From Rhizomys pruinosus (taxonomy: Eukaryota > Chordata > Mammalia > Rodentia > Spalacidae), in the NCBI GenBank assembly GCA_009823505.1, contig VZQC01005070.1:118046-182045 (forward strand): DNA of 64,000 nt, written 5' to 3'. The stretch's first letter is position 1. Each line of letters begins with the position of its first letter. A program made the translations under genes and the position numbers. The notes beneath the pieces were generated by a model, which worked only from the letters and a program-made list of their open reading frames with translations, was not told the DNA's origin and did not search any database. Shown here piece by piece: positions 10,940 to 22,028 of the stretch.

Positions 10940-11268
10940 TGCAGTTTGGATATTTAATTTTTAGAAAGCAAGATGAATAATTCAGAAAAAAATTCTTTAA
11001 GTCATTGTGTTTTGACATTACTCAGTTCCTGCACTAGTATGTATTTTTGCAAGATGTTACAGTACCCACCTGGAAGTCCTTCATGGCTGTTCAATTACAG
11101 ATTTCAAATCCAACAGGAACATTTGAAGATATGTAAGTTATATTTTTCTTCACAGAAGGGTTATGCTTTGTGAAGAAAATGTAGATTTTTGTCTTAAAAA
11201 GAGTGAATGTTACTAATGTCAGTTCTGTATAGCTCTATTTTTTCTAGGAAAAAGTATACAAGGATTCT
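10940..11268. other. No repeat or gene recognised
   Basis: AT-rich sequence between SINEs. The frame at 10973-11173 shows no domain, no signal peptide pattern and no splice context that I would defend. Confidence 0.4.
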
Positions 11269-11284
11269 GGATTACTTCAATAAC

Positions 11285-11541
11285 TTTTTTTTTTTCTTTT
11301 TGAAACAGGGTCTCCTTATAGCCCCAGCTAGCCTGGAACTCACTCTGTAGACCAGGCTGGCCTTGAACTCACAGAGATCCAGATGCCTCTTCCTCCAGAG
11401 TGCTAGGATTAAAGGCGTGAGCTACCACACCCAACTTAAAGATGGTTCTTAGTTGCCATGTGGGTGCTGGGAATCGAACCTGGGTCCTCTGCAAGAGCAG
11501 TCCAGTCCGTGCTCTTAACTGCTGAGCCATCTCTCCAGCCC
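11285..11541 (-). mobile_element. Composite B2-B1 SINE (copy 1)
   Basis: On the minus strand: the first ~110 bases of B2 (11437-11541, ending AAGAACCATCTTTAA) run straight into a complete B1 (11285-11436). The B2 3' half is absent. The whole composite is flanked by TACTT(C/T)AATAACTTTT at about 11274 and 11543, so it seems to have inserted as a single unit. Confidence 0.8.
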
Positions 11542-11744
11542 CTACTTTAATAACTTTTATAGCTGACTACTTTGGGGAATGTTGCCTTTGGAGGTTTGAA
11601 ATAATTCATTGCTTAATAATCTGAAAATGAAAGTGTTGGAATATGACAGTTCTTTTTGAAGGGAGGTGATCTTTTCTGTAGATAGTTTTTCCTCCAACTA
11701 TGAAAAGCCTGTTTCTGGCAATGGGCTTATTTGATTATTTTTTA

Positions 11745-11912
11745 TTTTTTATTTTTTATTTTTTATTTTTGTCTTTTTGAGACAGGGTCTCCCTGTAGCC
11801 CTAGCTGTCCTGGAACTCACTCTGTAGACCAGGCTGGCCTTGAACTCACAGAGATCCACCTGCCTCTGCCTCCCAAGTGCTAGGATTAAAGACATGTGCC
11901 ACCACGCCCGGC
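11745..11912 (-). mobile_element. B1 SINE
   Basis: Minus-strand full B1 with a T-rich tail complement (11738-11770). CTGGCAATGGGCTTATTTGA occurs on both sides, a 20-bp perfect target duplication, so it is a young insertion. Confidence 0.95.
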
Positions 11913-11944
11913 CTGGCAATGGGCTTATTTGAAAACAGCTGAAT

Positions 11945-12618
11945 TTTCCAATGAGAAAGTTAATTTTAGGAACATAGTTTGTAAGTTCACATTTACTATA
12001 AGGGGCCAAACCCATAACTTGCTAATTTGTAATACATCTTGATTGTTTACTAACTCTAATATTGTATGATTTGTTCCTTAACTGGTAGTTATTTTGAATT
12101 TTTCAAAAAGGTTTGGGTTGTTTTTCACGTTTTTCTTTTTTCCTAACATGAAATTGAGCTACTGGTGACCAAGAGGGGGCTGCGGTTGCCCTGTGTCACG
12201 TGCATGCCTAACCTCACACCTTCCTGAATGTTGGTTAATAAGGTCTTAAAGAAAATCGTAATAAACATCTCAGCAATGATACCACAGGAGAACTGGTAAA
12301 AGCGGAACACATCCCAGGGTTTTCTGTAGACATGCTCTGTGAGCAGACATGTCTTACAGGGGGTCAGCACCTCACTGGAAGGTAGCCTCTGAGTCCAGTG
12401 TTTGAAAGGGGTTCCTAAGCGTGGGGACGGGCTGTGTGGCTTTAGTTTTCAGAAGCCCTGTGAGGGTGGTAGCCTTTAGGTTTTATCTCGTTTCATAATT
12501 TTTAAGGAGTTTCTGTGTGACAAGGTGGGTACCACAGGCTTTTCTTTTTTCAAAGGACTTTATCATGGCAAAACCCACGGATGCCAACAACTTGCTTGGG
12601 AGCTTGGGAGAATTATTT
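11945..12618. other. No repeat or gene recognised
   Basis: Single-copy-looking sequence. 12140-12560 is less AT-rich than its surroundings but shows no convincing ORF or splice pattern. Confidence 0.4.
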
Positions 12619-12635
12619 CTTTGCAATGCACTTTC

Positions 12636-12841
12636 TTTTTTTAATTTTATTTATTTTTGTATGCGTATGAATGTACTGTCTGCATGTAGGTTTGTGCACC
12701 TGTGTCGTGCAATGCCGTGGAGGTCAGAAGAGGGCTTCGGATTCCCCTGGAACTAGAGTTAAAGACGGTTCTCAGCCGCCATGTGGGTGCTGGGGATCGA
12801 ATCCAGGTCCTCTTAAGCGCTAGACCATCTCTCCAGCCCCA
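12636..12841 (-). mobile_element. B2 SINE
   Basis: Full minus-strand B2 lacking the 17-bp duplication. TGCAATGCACTTTCT occurs on both sides (about 12621 and 12844), the target duplication. Confidence 0.93.
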
Positions 12842-12857
12842 GCTGCAATGCACTTTC

Positions 12858-12893
<36 letters not shown>

Positions 12894-13022
12894 NGGGTCT
12901 CTCTGTAGCCCCAGCTGTCCTGGAACTCGCTCTGTAAACCAGGCTGGCCTTGAACTCACAAAGATCCACCTGCCTCTGCCTCCCAAGTGCTAGGATTAAA
13001 GGTGTGCGCCACCATGCCCGGC
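12858..13022 (-). mobile_element. B1 SINE with long poly(T) complement
   Basis: Minus-strand B1. The T run 12860-12893 ends in an N at 12894, probably a collapsed or unresolved homopolymer. GCAATG(C/A)ACTTTCT reappears right after it at 13022, so this B1 inserted next to the preceding B2 in the same target word. Confidence 0.93.
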
Positions 13023-13049
13023 GCAATGAACTTTCTAACCTAGTTGGGT

Positions 13050-13303
13050 TTTTTTTTATTTTTTTTATTAATTTTATTTATTTCTGTATGTGTATGAATG
13101 TACTGTCTGCATGAAAGTTTGTGCAGCCGTGTCGTGCAATGCCGCGGAGGTCAGAAGAGGGTGTCGGATTCCCCTGGAACTGGAGTTCTCCTGGAATTGG
13201 AGTTTCAGACGGTTCTCGGCCGCCATGTGGGTGCTGGGGACTGAACCCGGGTCCTCTGTAAGAGCGGTCGGTGCTCTTAACTGCTAGACCATCTCTCCAG
13301 CCC
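13050..13303 (-). mobile_element. B2 SINE, 17-bp-duplication subtype
   Basis: Full minus-strand B2 with the 17-bp duplication. CTAACCTAGTT is present on both sides (about 13035 and 13304). Confidence 0.94.
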
Positions 13304-13314
13304 CCTAACCTAGT

Positions 13315-13960
13315 TTTAACTCTATTAGCATTCTCTTTAAGGACAGAAAAAAAAAAAAAAAAGAAGACATGTTTGTTGTGTGGGATTTTGAGTGTCTTTT
13401 CCAAAGTAGCTTGCTCCTGAAAGAAAATGGGGAGCTCTGTTGACTTCTCAGGGTCTAGCCCAGTATTTGAATTTGACTGTGTTGTAACTATGTTAGTTCT
13501 GGGAGTTGCAGCCACCCTGCTGCCTCTTCTATTTGAGCAAGATCAGTGTAGGTTATGCTTAGAAACTTGTCTCCTCTGAAGTAGGAGGCTGCTGCATGCT
13601 TCTGAATTAAAAGCTAGAAAATTCCGCAGGTTTCATTTCCCACTGTCAGCTTTTAGCTTGTAGGATTAATTTTTTTTCTGGAGGGTATTTACATTGTAAG
13701 AGTATGTGCTAGAACATGAAAAACAGAATCCTAAAAGTTTCTCTCTATTTTTTACATTTTAAAAAGCCAAAATGCTAACTCCATCCCAAGAGACATGATT
13801 TGAACAGGAAAAGTTCTATGGAGCACACTTTGGAAAGTCACGGTAGGAGGCGGTTAGCACCCTTGTTAACATTCTCTGTTAATTTTGAGGGGGTTTTTTT
13901 TTGCATTAAATCTGTAGATTTTTTTTGTAATATTGCCCTTTTTTTATACTAATTCCACCA
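13315..13960. other. No repeat or gene recognised
   Basis: AT-rich sequence. The frame at 13078-13515 (minus) is a B2 read-through, not a gene. Nothing else seen. Confidence 0.4.
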
Positions 13961-13987
13961 ACTATGAATGAGATTGTTTCACTGATT

Positions 13988-14208
13988 TTTTTATTATTTT
14001 ATTATTTTTGTATGTGTATGAATGTACTGTCTGCATGTAGGTTTGTGCACCCATGTCATGCAATGCTGCGGAGGTCAGAAGAGGGTGTCGGATTCCCTGC
14101 AACTGGAGTTAAAGACGATTCTCAGCCACCATGTGGGTGCTGGGATTGAACCCGGGTCCTCTGCAAGAGAGGTCAGTGCTCTTAACCGCTAGGCCATCTC
14201 TCCAGCCC
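13988..14208 (-). mobile_element. B2 SINE
   Basis: Minus-strand B2 from ATTTTATTATTTTTGTATG to CCATCTCTCCAGCCC; no 17-bp duplication. Confidence 0.92.
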
Positions 14209-14395
14209 TATTTTGAATTTTTGAAAGTTTTGAGAGGAGAGACCCATGGAACCTAATGTAAAGTATTTGGTAGGTAAACTGGTATTTTATAGGCAGATAT
14301 CATTTGAATAATAAATGTCATTAACCTGCTGTCTTAAGAAGTTCATACACAAATATGGAGAGTAATTCTACAATATAAAAATATTTTATTTGGGG

Positions 14396-14535
14396 GGGGT
14401 ATTTTTTGAGACAGGGTCTCCCATTAGTCCCAGCTGGCCTGGAGCTCACTCTGTAAACCAGGCTGGCCTTGAACTCACAGAGATCCGCCTGCCTCAGCCT
14501 GCTGGGATTAAAGTCTTGCACCATCACGCCCAACA
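14396..14535 (-). mobile_element. B1 SINE
   Basis: Minus-strand B1; GAGACAGGGTCTCCCATTAG to TTGCACCATCACGCCCAAC, with a G-rich run (GGGGGGGG) next to its tail. Confidence 0.92.
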
Positions 14536-14785
14536 AAAATATTTATTTTAATACTGAGTTTCAGTCAAGTGATAAAAGTGTTAAAAGACTTGGGAAGGTA
14601 GAAGGGTTTTTATTTCTTGTCTTTGTAATTAAAACTAGGTCATGTGCTTTACATCTCTGAAATGGGATTGTAACAGTACTGTGTGGATATTGCTCTGTGT
14701 ATGTCTATCTGTCCACAGGCAGGTAGATAGATATGGTGATGCTATTTTGTTTTACTAACAAGCTCTGGAATATTTAACAGTCATT

Positions 14786-15017
14786 TTCTTTTTTTTAATT
14801 TTTTATTTATTTTTGTATGTATATGAATGTACTGTCTGCATGCGGGTCTGTGCACCTGTATCGTGCAGTGCCGTGGAGGTCAGAAGAGGGCATCGGTTTC
14901 TCCTGGAACTGGAGTCAAAGATGGTTTTCAGCCACCATGTGGATGCTGGGGATCGAACCCGGGTCCTCTGCAAGAGCAGTTGTCACTCTTAACTGCTAGG
15001 CCATCTCTCCAGCCCCC
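14786..15017 (-). mobile_element. B2 SINE
   Basis: Full minus-strand B2, no 17-bp duplication. AACAGTCATTTTC on both sides (about 14776 and 15019) marks the target duplication. Confidence 0.93.
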
Positions 15018-15024
15018 TTAACAG

Positions 15025-15520
15025 TCATTTTCACTGGCACAGAGCGTTTTGTATATTAATCAATTTAAATTTTTAAACCACAAATTTTAGGGTTCAGTAT
15101 CTGGCAAAAAGACGCTGAGGGGAAATGTAACAAAGAATTAGTACACGGTTGTATATCAAAAGACACGAATCACCGAGATGTGGGTCTGCCTTGAAACAGC
15201 ACAGCACAGTGTGCCAGTGGTTCTGTGATTCCTTGAAAGGTCCGAGTCGTGTTGGTTCTGGTCTGGGCCCAACACAGCACAATTGTCATCACATTGAGTG
15301 CAGATGCAGATGCAGAGACTCCAGGGCTGCGGCATTTTGCCTGTGTGTGTTTTATGACTGTGTGTTATTTTCCAAAGCTGTTCCTACCTCACCACCAGGC
15401 CTTATGGGTTGTTATGTATTATAAATGTTCTATATGAGATAAGACTACTGTGTTTCTTCTTGTTTATTAAAAGTTAAGTAGAAAAATAAACTAATTTTAA
15501 TATCTAAAAAAAGAAGCTTT
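15025..15520. other. No repeat or gene recognised
   Basis: Single-copy-looking stretch. Overlapping plus-strand frames at 15149-15437 have no domain signature and are not supported as exons. Confidence 0.4.
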
Positions 15521-15524
15521 ATTA

Positions 15525-15697
15525 TTTTATTTTATTTATTTATTTTTTTTTTTGGTCTTTTCGAGACAGGGTCTCCCTGTAGCCCCAGCTGTCCTGGAAC
15601 TCACTCTGTAGACCAGGCTAGCCTTGAACTCACAAAGATCCACCTGCCTCTGCCTCCCAAGTGCTAGGATTAAAGGTGTGTGCCAACACACCTGGCT
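15525..15697 (-). mobile_element. B1 SINE
   Basis: Minus-strand B1 with T-rich tail complement; GTCTTTTCGAGACAGGG to GTGTGTGCCAACACACCTGG. Confidence 0.92.
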
Positions 15698-15699
15698 CT

Positions 15700-15962
15700 A
15701 AGTTTTATTATTTTTATTTTACATGTATGTACATAAGTGTACCTGTGTCACACAATGCCCATGAAGGTCAGAAGAGGGCACTGAATGACACGGGTACACT
15801 TATGAACCTGAGTTCAGTTCCCCATCCACATGGCAACTAACAACCATCTCTAGTTCCAAGGGATCCAATGCCCTCTTCTGACTTTTGAAGTATTGTACAA
15901 CATGAATGTACTAACATACATGCAGGCAATATACTCATTCACATAAAATTAATAAAATATTT
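15700..15962 (+). mobile_element. B2/B3-like SINE with snap-back inverted 5' part
   Basis: 15800-15962 is the 3' two-thirds of a plus-strand B2-like SINE. Just before it, 15705-15780 is the same family reversed. CATAAGTGTACCTGTGTC (15732-15749) and its reverse complement with one change (15787-15804) form a stem with a loop of about 37 bases. Confidence 0.7.
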
Positions 15963-15997
15963 TTTAAGTTCCTCATATATGGTTTAGACCAACCAGC

Positions 15998-16155
15998 TTT
16001 TTTTTTTTTTTTTGGCTTTTCGAGGCAGGATCTCCCTGTAGCCCCAGCTGTCCTGGAATTCACTCTGTAGACCAGGCTGGCCTTACTCACAAAGATCCGC
16101 CTGCTACTGCCTCCCAAGTGCTAGGATTAAAGGCGTGTGCCACCATGCCCAGCGT
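15998..16155 (-). mobile_element. B1 SINE
   Basis: Minus-strand B1, T run then GGCTTTTCGAGGCAGGATC to CACCATGCCCAGC. Inside the left arm of the 15.9-20.6 kb palindrome. Confidence 0.92.
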
Positions 16156-16227
16156 CCAACCAGCTCTTTATAAATCTTAACAAAGAAATTCTGAGGCTGG
16201 AATTTTCTTTATTTCCAGCTCTTTATT

Positions 16228-16382
16228 TAATTTTTTTGTGGGGGGGGATCAGGGTCTCCCTGTAGCCCCAGCTAGCCTGGAACTTACTATGTAGACCAGG
16301 CTGGCCTTGAACTCACAGAGATCTGCCTGTCTCTGCCTCCCAAGTGCCAGGATTAAAGCCCTGCACCACCACGCTTGGGCCC
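16228..16382 (-). mobile_element. B1 SINE
   Basis: Minus-strand B1 with a G-rich GTGGGGGGGG at its tail side. Inside the palindrome arm; degraded reverse copy at about 20115-20265. Confidence 0.92.
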
Positions 16383-16499
16383 AGCTCTTTGTTTCTAAGC
16401 AGCTATGAATTCTTAGAAGGCACCCACTGGTCTGACAAAGAGGGTCCCCTAATGCTGTTTCCCATTGTATGTTAGCCACTTTATGACAGGTCTAGTGCT

Positions 16500-16655
16500 A
16501 AGAATCTGTTTAACTACATGGGGGGGGGGGGGAGTGGCATTGTTATTCCCATTGTACAGATGGAAAATATGAGAACGAATGGTCCCAATTGTATAAACAT
16601 TGTGCCTAAGATCAGACAGCTGATAGCTGGGGTTCAAACCCCAGATGACCTCCAA
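16500..16655 (+). mobile_element. MIR SINE remnant
   Basis: Ancient MIR core order: CATTGTTATTCCCATTGTACAGATG, then GTGCCTAAGATCAGACAGCTGATAG and GGGGTTCAAACCCCAG. A G homopolymer (about 16519-16532) interrupts the start. Confidence 0.75.
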
Positions 16656-16682
16656 AACCCATATGGTTTGTTTGTTTCATTT

Positions 16683-16775
16683 TCATTGATTAGTTTTGTG
16701 GTAGTAGAGATTGGACTCAGGGCTTGTTCATGCCGGGCAAGCACTCTCCCTCCTAGCTGTGTCTCCAACCACCAT
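16683..16775 (-). mobile_element. ID-like SINE
   Basis: Minus-strand ID/tRNA-type body: GTAGTAGAGATTGGACTCAG, GGGCAAGCACTCTCCCTCC, AGCTGTGTCTCCAA. Confidence 0.7.
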
Positions 16776-16977
16776 GCCTCTTTCCTGTCAGCCCTGGTAA
16801 GTTTTTCCCAGGGCTCTTAGTCATTGCTTCCTTGACTCCTTAGTTCTTCCATATCTATGAGTGTTGAGATTCCGGGAAGAAAGGCGAATGTGAACATCAG
16901 AATAACTTGTACTAGCCCTCCCACAAGTAATAATCACATAATCTGAACAAAATAGTTCTTTTAAAAAACCCGATTGA

Positions 16978-17208
16978 GGGCTGGAGAGATGGCCTAGCGG
17001 TTAAGAGCGCTGACTGCTCTTGCAGAGGACCCGGGTTCGATTCCCAGCACCCACATGGGGGCTGAGAACCATCTTTAACTCCAGTTCCAGGGGAATCCGA
17101 CACCCTCTTCTGACCTCCGCGGCATTGCACGACACGGGTGCACAAACTTGCATGCAGACAGTACATTCATACACATACAGAAATAAATAAATTAAAAAAA
17201 AAAAACCC
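16978..17208 (+). mobile_element. B2 SINE
   Basis: Full plus-strand B2, GGGCTGGAGAGATGGCCTAG to an A-rich tail. Its degraded reverse copy is at about 19300-19545. Confidence 0.93.
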
Positions 17209-17209
17209 C

Positions 17210-17770
17210 AATTGAAAACAATGCAACCATAGGGAGGTAGAAGTAGAAGGGATCCAACCCTTGAAAGGAAGCCACTGCACTGCGTGATGCACACTAACTG
17301 GCTCTCTCATTTACCTGTTTATACTGTGTTGGGGACATTGTGGAGTAACTGGAAATTGAGTAAGGAAGGCCAATAAGAAAAAGAACCACAGGAGACGGAC
17401 CCCCACATCTATACACCAATTTTCTTCAAATCTTGGCTGTTGGCTAAACAGTTCATATTTACTCACAGCAAAGCACTTGCAGGAAGACTAAAGAGCTCAT
17501 CACATTCGGAGTTCAAGTCCTGCCAAGTTAGAAAAGATGTGTAGATTCAGCCTTCCTCTTGAAACGTTTTTAGGGCCATGCCTGAGGAGAAAGGACCATA
17601 CCCCAGCTCTAAGGTGCGCCAGCAGTTTAGGATGTGGCCTGTACCCACAAGTAAGGACAGCATTGACAGGGTCTCTGATAAAGGTTAACACTGAACTTCC
17701 ATAGGACTAAGGAGGCGTGTCATCAGTTTTGCCATTTGCTAGGGCAAAATGTAATATATTCATACAAAAC
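17210..17770. other. Single-copy-looking sequence in palindrome arm
   Basis: No repeat family recognised. The minus-strand frame at 17500-17691 has an identical twin at 18813-19004 on the plus strand, because the two arms mirror each other. It has no domain and is not supported as a gene. Confidence 0.6.
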
Positions 17771-17782
17771 TTAAAAAAAAAA

Positions 17783-17938
17783 TTGCTGGGCATGGTGGCA
17801 CATGCCTTTAATCCCAGCACTCTGGAAAGCAGAGGCAGATGGGTCTCTGGAGTTCACGGCCAGCCACGTCTACAGAATAAGTGTCCTGCCAACTGGGGCT
17901 ACAGGGAGACTCTCTCTCAAAAAGACCAAGAAAAAAAA
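17783..17938 (+). mobile_element. B1 SINE
   Basis: Plus-strand B1, GCTGGGCATGGTGGCACATG to AAAGACCAAGAAAAAAAA. Mirror copy at 18565-18722. Confidence 0.92.
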
Positions 17939-18011
17939 TCCATAGATTCTAGCATGAAAAATTACAAGTGCACAAAGAACAAGGAAAACATGACAATTAA
18001 GACACAAATAA

Positions 18012-18155
18012 TCACTGGGCGTGGTGACGCATGCCTTTAATCCCAGCACTCGGGAGGCAGAGGCAGGCAGATCTCTGTTAATTTAAGGCCATCCTAGTCT
18101 ACATACTGAGTTCCAGGCTAGCTGGGACTTCAGGGAGACCCTGTCTCAAAAAAAA
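18012..18155 (+). mobile_element. B1 SINE
   Basis: Plus-strand B1, CACTGGGCGTGGTGACGCATG to CCTGTCTCAAAA. Mirror copy, with indels, at 18367-18510. Confidence 0.92.
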
Positions 18156-21069
18156 AAAAAGAAAAAAACCCAAAAAACAAAAAAAAAGACCAAAAATAAA
18201 AAAATTGAACTTGACATTAAAAAAGCTAAAGTTTTTTTTTTTTTTTTAAAAAGACCAAAAAAAAAAAAAAAAAGGCATATGATTATATTATTTCATGGTC
18301 CTTGGCTGCTGATTCCAACATTTATCTCATCTTTGGGTTTGCTTCTATCAACTATTTGTTTTACCTTTTTTGAGACGGGTCTCCCCATAGCCCCAATAGC
18401 CCGGAACTCATATGTAGACTAGGATGGCATATACAGAGATGCTGCCTGCCTCTGCCTCCCGAGTGCTGATTAAGGACATGCGTCACCACAGTGATTATTG
18501 TGTCTTAATTGTCATGTTTTCCTTGTTCTTTGTGCATTGTAATTTTTCATGCTAGAATCTATGAGTTTTTTTTCTTGGTCTTTTTGAGAGAGAGTCTCCC
18601 TGTAGCCCCAGTTGGCAGGACACTTATCTCTGTAGACGTGGCTGGTCCGTGAACTCCAGAGACCCATGCTGCTCTCTCAGAGTGCTGGGATTAAAGGCAT
18701 GTGCACCACATGCCCAGCAATTTTTTTTTTAAGTTTTGTAGTGAATATATTACATTTTGCCCTAGCAAATGGCAAAACTGATGACACGCCTCCTTAGTCC
18801 TATGGAAGTTCAGTGTTAACCTTTATCAGAGACCCTGTCAATGCTGTCCTTACTTGTGGGTACAGGCCACATCCTAAACTGCTGGCGCACCTTAGAGCTG
18901 GGGTATGGTCCTTTCTCCTCAGGCATGGCCCTAAAAACGTTTCAAGAGGAAGGCTGAATCTACACATCTTTTCTAACTTGGCAGGACTTGAACTCCGAAT
19001 GTGATGAGCTCTTTAGTCTTCCTGCAAGTGCTTTGCTGTGAGTAAATATGAACTGTTTAGCCAACAGCCAAGATTTGAAGAAAATTGGTGTATAGATGTG
19101 GGGGTCCGTCTCCTGTGGTTCTTTTTCTTATTGGCCTTCCTTACTCAATTTCCAGTTACTCCACAATGTCCCCAACACAGTATAAACAGGTAAATGAGAG
19201 AGCCAGTTAGTGTGCATCCGGCAGTGCGGTGGCTTCCTTTCAAGGGTTGGATCCCTTCTACTTCTACCTCCCTATGGGTGCATTGTTCAATTGGGGTTTT
19301 TAAAATTTATTTCTGTATGTGTATGAATTACTGTTGTTCAATGTAGAGCTCTGTTTGCATCGGCGTGGCGGGGAGATGCCGCGGAAGGGTCAGAAGAGGG
19401 TGTCGGAACTGACTGGATTTCTGGAATGGTGTAAGATGTTTTCAGCCCCATGTGGGTGCTGGAGACGAACCCGGTCCTCTGACAAGAGAGCTCAGACGTC
19501 GCTCTCTCACACCGCTAGGCACACTCTCTCAGCCACATCTCGGGTATATATGTAAACTAATTTTGTTCAGATTATGTGATTATTACTTGTGGGAGGGCTA
19601 GTACAAGTTATTGATGTTACATTCGCCTTTCTTCCCGAGATTCTCAACACTCATAGATATGGAGAAAACTAAGGAGTCAGAGAGAGGCAATGATTAAGAG
19701 CCCTGGGAAAACTTACCAGGGCTGACAGGAAAAGGGCATGGTGGTTGGAGTTAAACACAGCTAGGAGGGAGAGCTTCAGGCATGAACAAAGCCCTGAGTC
19801 CAATCTCTACTACCACAAAACTAATCAATGAAAATGAAACAAACAAACCATATGGTGTTTGGAGGTCATCTGGGGTTTGAACCCCAGCTATCAGCTGTCT
19901 GATCTTAGCAGCAAATGTTTATACAATTGGACCGATTCGTTCTATATTTTCCAGTACAATGGAGAATAACAAGGCCACTACCCCCCCCCCCCATGTAGTT
20001 AAAAACAGATATACTTATATGTACTGTCATAAGTGGCTAACATACAATGGGAATTAGCATTAGGGGACCCCTCTTTGTCAGACCAGTGGGCTCGCTCCTA
20101 AGAATTCATAGCTGCTTAAAAACAAAGAGCTGGGCCCCAAGCGTGGGTGCAGGGCTTTCTCTGGCACTTGGGAGGCAGAGAAGGCAGATCTCTTGAGTTG
20201 TTAGCCTGGTCTACATAGAAGTTCCAGGCCAGCTGGCTAAAAAAAAATCCCCCCCCACAAAAAAATTAAATAAAGAGCTGGAAATAAAGAAAATTCCAGC
20301 CTCAGAATTTCTTTGTTAAGATTTATAAAGAGCTGGTTGGACGCTGGGCATGGTGGCACGCCCTTAGAGATTGGAGAGCAGTAGCAGGCGGATCTTGTGA
20401 GTTGCCAGCCTGTCTAACGAGTGAATTCCAGACAGCTTGGGGCTAACAGGGAGATCCTGCCTACGAAAAGCCAAAAAAAAAAAAAAGCTGGCCGTTGTCT
20501 AAAATCATATGAGAACTTAAAAAATATTTATTAATTTTATGTGATGAGTAATATTGCCTGCATGTATGTTAGTACATTCATGTTGAGAGATACTTCAAAA
20601 AGTCAGAAGAGGGCACTNCCATCTTTCCAGCCCACTATTTTTTTTTTTTTTTTTTTTTTGTCTTTTGAACAGGCTCTCCTTTAGTCCCAGCTAGATGCTG
20701 AGCTTAATTATTGTAGACCAGTTGGCTTGAACTACAGATGATTTGTACCTGCCTGTCCTCAAGTGGCTGGGATTAAGGAATTGGTGAATCACCATCGCCT
20801 GGTCAATCTTTTTCTTTTTTTAAAAATTTTTTAATTATTTTTTTTATGTGTATGAATGTACTTGTCTGCATGTAGATAGGTGCACTCGTGTCGTTGCAAC
20901 TGCCTCAGAGGTCAGAAGAGGCGTCGGGTATCCCCGGGAACTGGAGTCAACATAGCTCTTTTAGCCATCATGTGGCTGCGTTTGGGAATTGAACCAGGTC
21001 CTCTGCAAAGAAGAAGTGGGTGTGCCTGCTTAACATCTGAGCTCATCTCTCTCAGGCACATCTATCTTT

Positions 21070-21079
21070 TCTTTTTTTT

Positions 21080-21132
<53 letters not shown>
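21070..21132. repeat. Poly(T) tract
   Basis: An unbroken T run of about 50 bases in the degraded arm of palindrome 2. The matching place in the clean arm (about 21605-21616) has only a short A run, so the homopolymer length is suspect. Confidence 0.9.
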
Positions 21133-21136
<4 letters not shown>

Positions 21137-21362
21137 GGAAATTTTCTGTACAATCTTTAAGAAAACCTCTGATTCTTTGCTTTTCTAATATAAAACGCAA
21201 TTATTAGCCAGGATTTCTTGGTCTGCATCATTTGCTTAATCCCTTTAGCACTCAGGAGCAGAAGGTAAGCATGATCTTTGTCAGTAAAGGCAGCTCTGGT
21301 CTACAGTATTGTGGGAATTCCTCGTTTACAGGCCTTCCTCAGGGAGACCCTGTCTCGAAAAG

Positions 21363-21503
21363 ACCACGAGACAGGGTCTCCCTGTAGGCAGGCTGTACTG
21401 GAATTCACTCTGTAGACCAGGCTGACCTTGAACTCACAAAGATCTGCTTACCTCTGCCTCCTGAGTGCTAGGATTAAAAGCATGTGCCACCATGCCTGGC
21501 TAA
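21363..21503 (-). mobile_element. B1 SINE at palindrome axis
   Basis: Minus-strand B1, CGAGACAGGGTCTCCCTG to ATGTGCCACCATGCCTGGC. Its 3' end is the fold axis of palindrome 2. Confidence 0.9.
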
Positions 21504-21622
21504 TCAATATGCTTTTTAATATTATAAGCAAAGATATTTGTATTGGGAATTATAAAGATATATGCACTAATATATAATTAATAATAAAGATAGATAATAT
21601 ACAGGAAAAAAAAGAAAAGATA

Positions 21623-21850
21623 GGGAGCCTGGAGAGATGGCTCAGTGGTTAAGAGCACCCACTGCTCTTGCAGAGGACCTGGGTTCAATTCCCAGCAGCC
21701 ACATGATGGCTAAGAGCTATCTTTGACTCCAGTTCCCGGGGAATCCGACGCCCTCTTCTGACCTCTGAGGCATTGCACGACACGAGTGCACCTACCTACA
21801 TGCAGACAGTACATTCATACACATAAAAAATAATAAATAAATTTTTAAAA
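21623..21850 (+). mobile_element. B2 SINE
   Basis: Plus-strand B2 from GGAGCCTGGAGAGATGGC to an AATAAATAAATTTTTAAAA tail. AAAAGATAGGGA is found on both sides (about 21615 and 21858), the target duplication. Confidence 0.92.
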
Positions 21851-21865
21851 AAAGAAAAAGATAGG

Positions 21866-22025
21866 GACCAGGCATGGTGATACAAACCTTTAATCCCAGC
21901 ACTTGGGAGGCAGAGGCAGGCAAATCTCTGTGAGTTCAAGGCCAGACTGGTCTACATAATAAGCTCCAGGCTAGCTGGGACTAAAGGGAGAGCCTGTCTC
22001 AAAAGAAAAAAAAAAAAAAAAAAAA
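21866..22025 (+). mobile_element. B1 SINE
   Basis: Plus-strand B1, ACCAGGCATGGTGATACAAAC to CCTGTCTCAAAAG and a long A tail. Confidence 0.92.
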
Positions 22026-22028
22026 AAT

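Larger units (their letters stand above)
15867..20617. repeat. Large inverted duplication (palindrome 1)
   Basis: The right arm (about 18365-20617) is the reverse complement of the left arm (about 15867-18150) in the same order through SINEs and single-copy sequence. Much of the right arm carries scattered single-base losses and gains, yet 18780-19150 is nearly exact. The arms meet around an A/T-rich spacer (18155-18365). The right arm ends at the N at 20618. Confidence 0.9.

Noticed and set aside
17500..19004. Two identical 63-residue frames on opposite strands, considered as a conserved gene pair
   Set aside because: They are the same bases seen in the two arms of palindrome 1, which is probably an artefact; no domain is present.
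21347..21385. Perfect 15-bp hairpin considered as a terminator or regulatory RNA
   Set aside because: It is the meeting point of two reversed B1 tails at the axis of a probable fold-back artefact.
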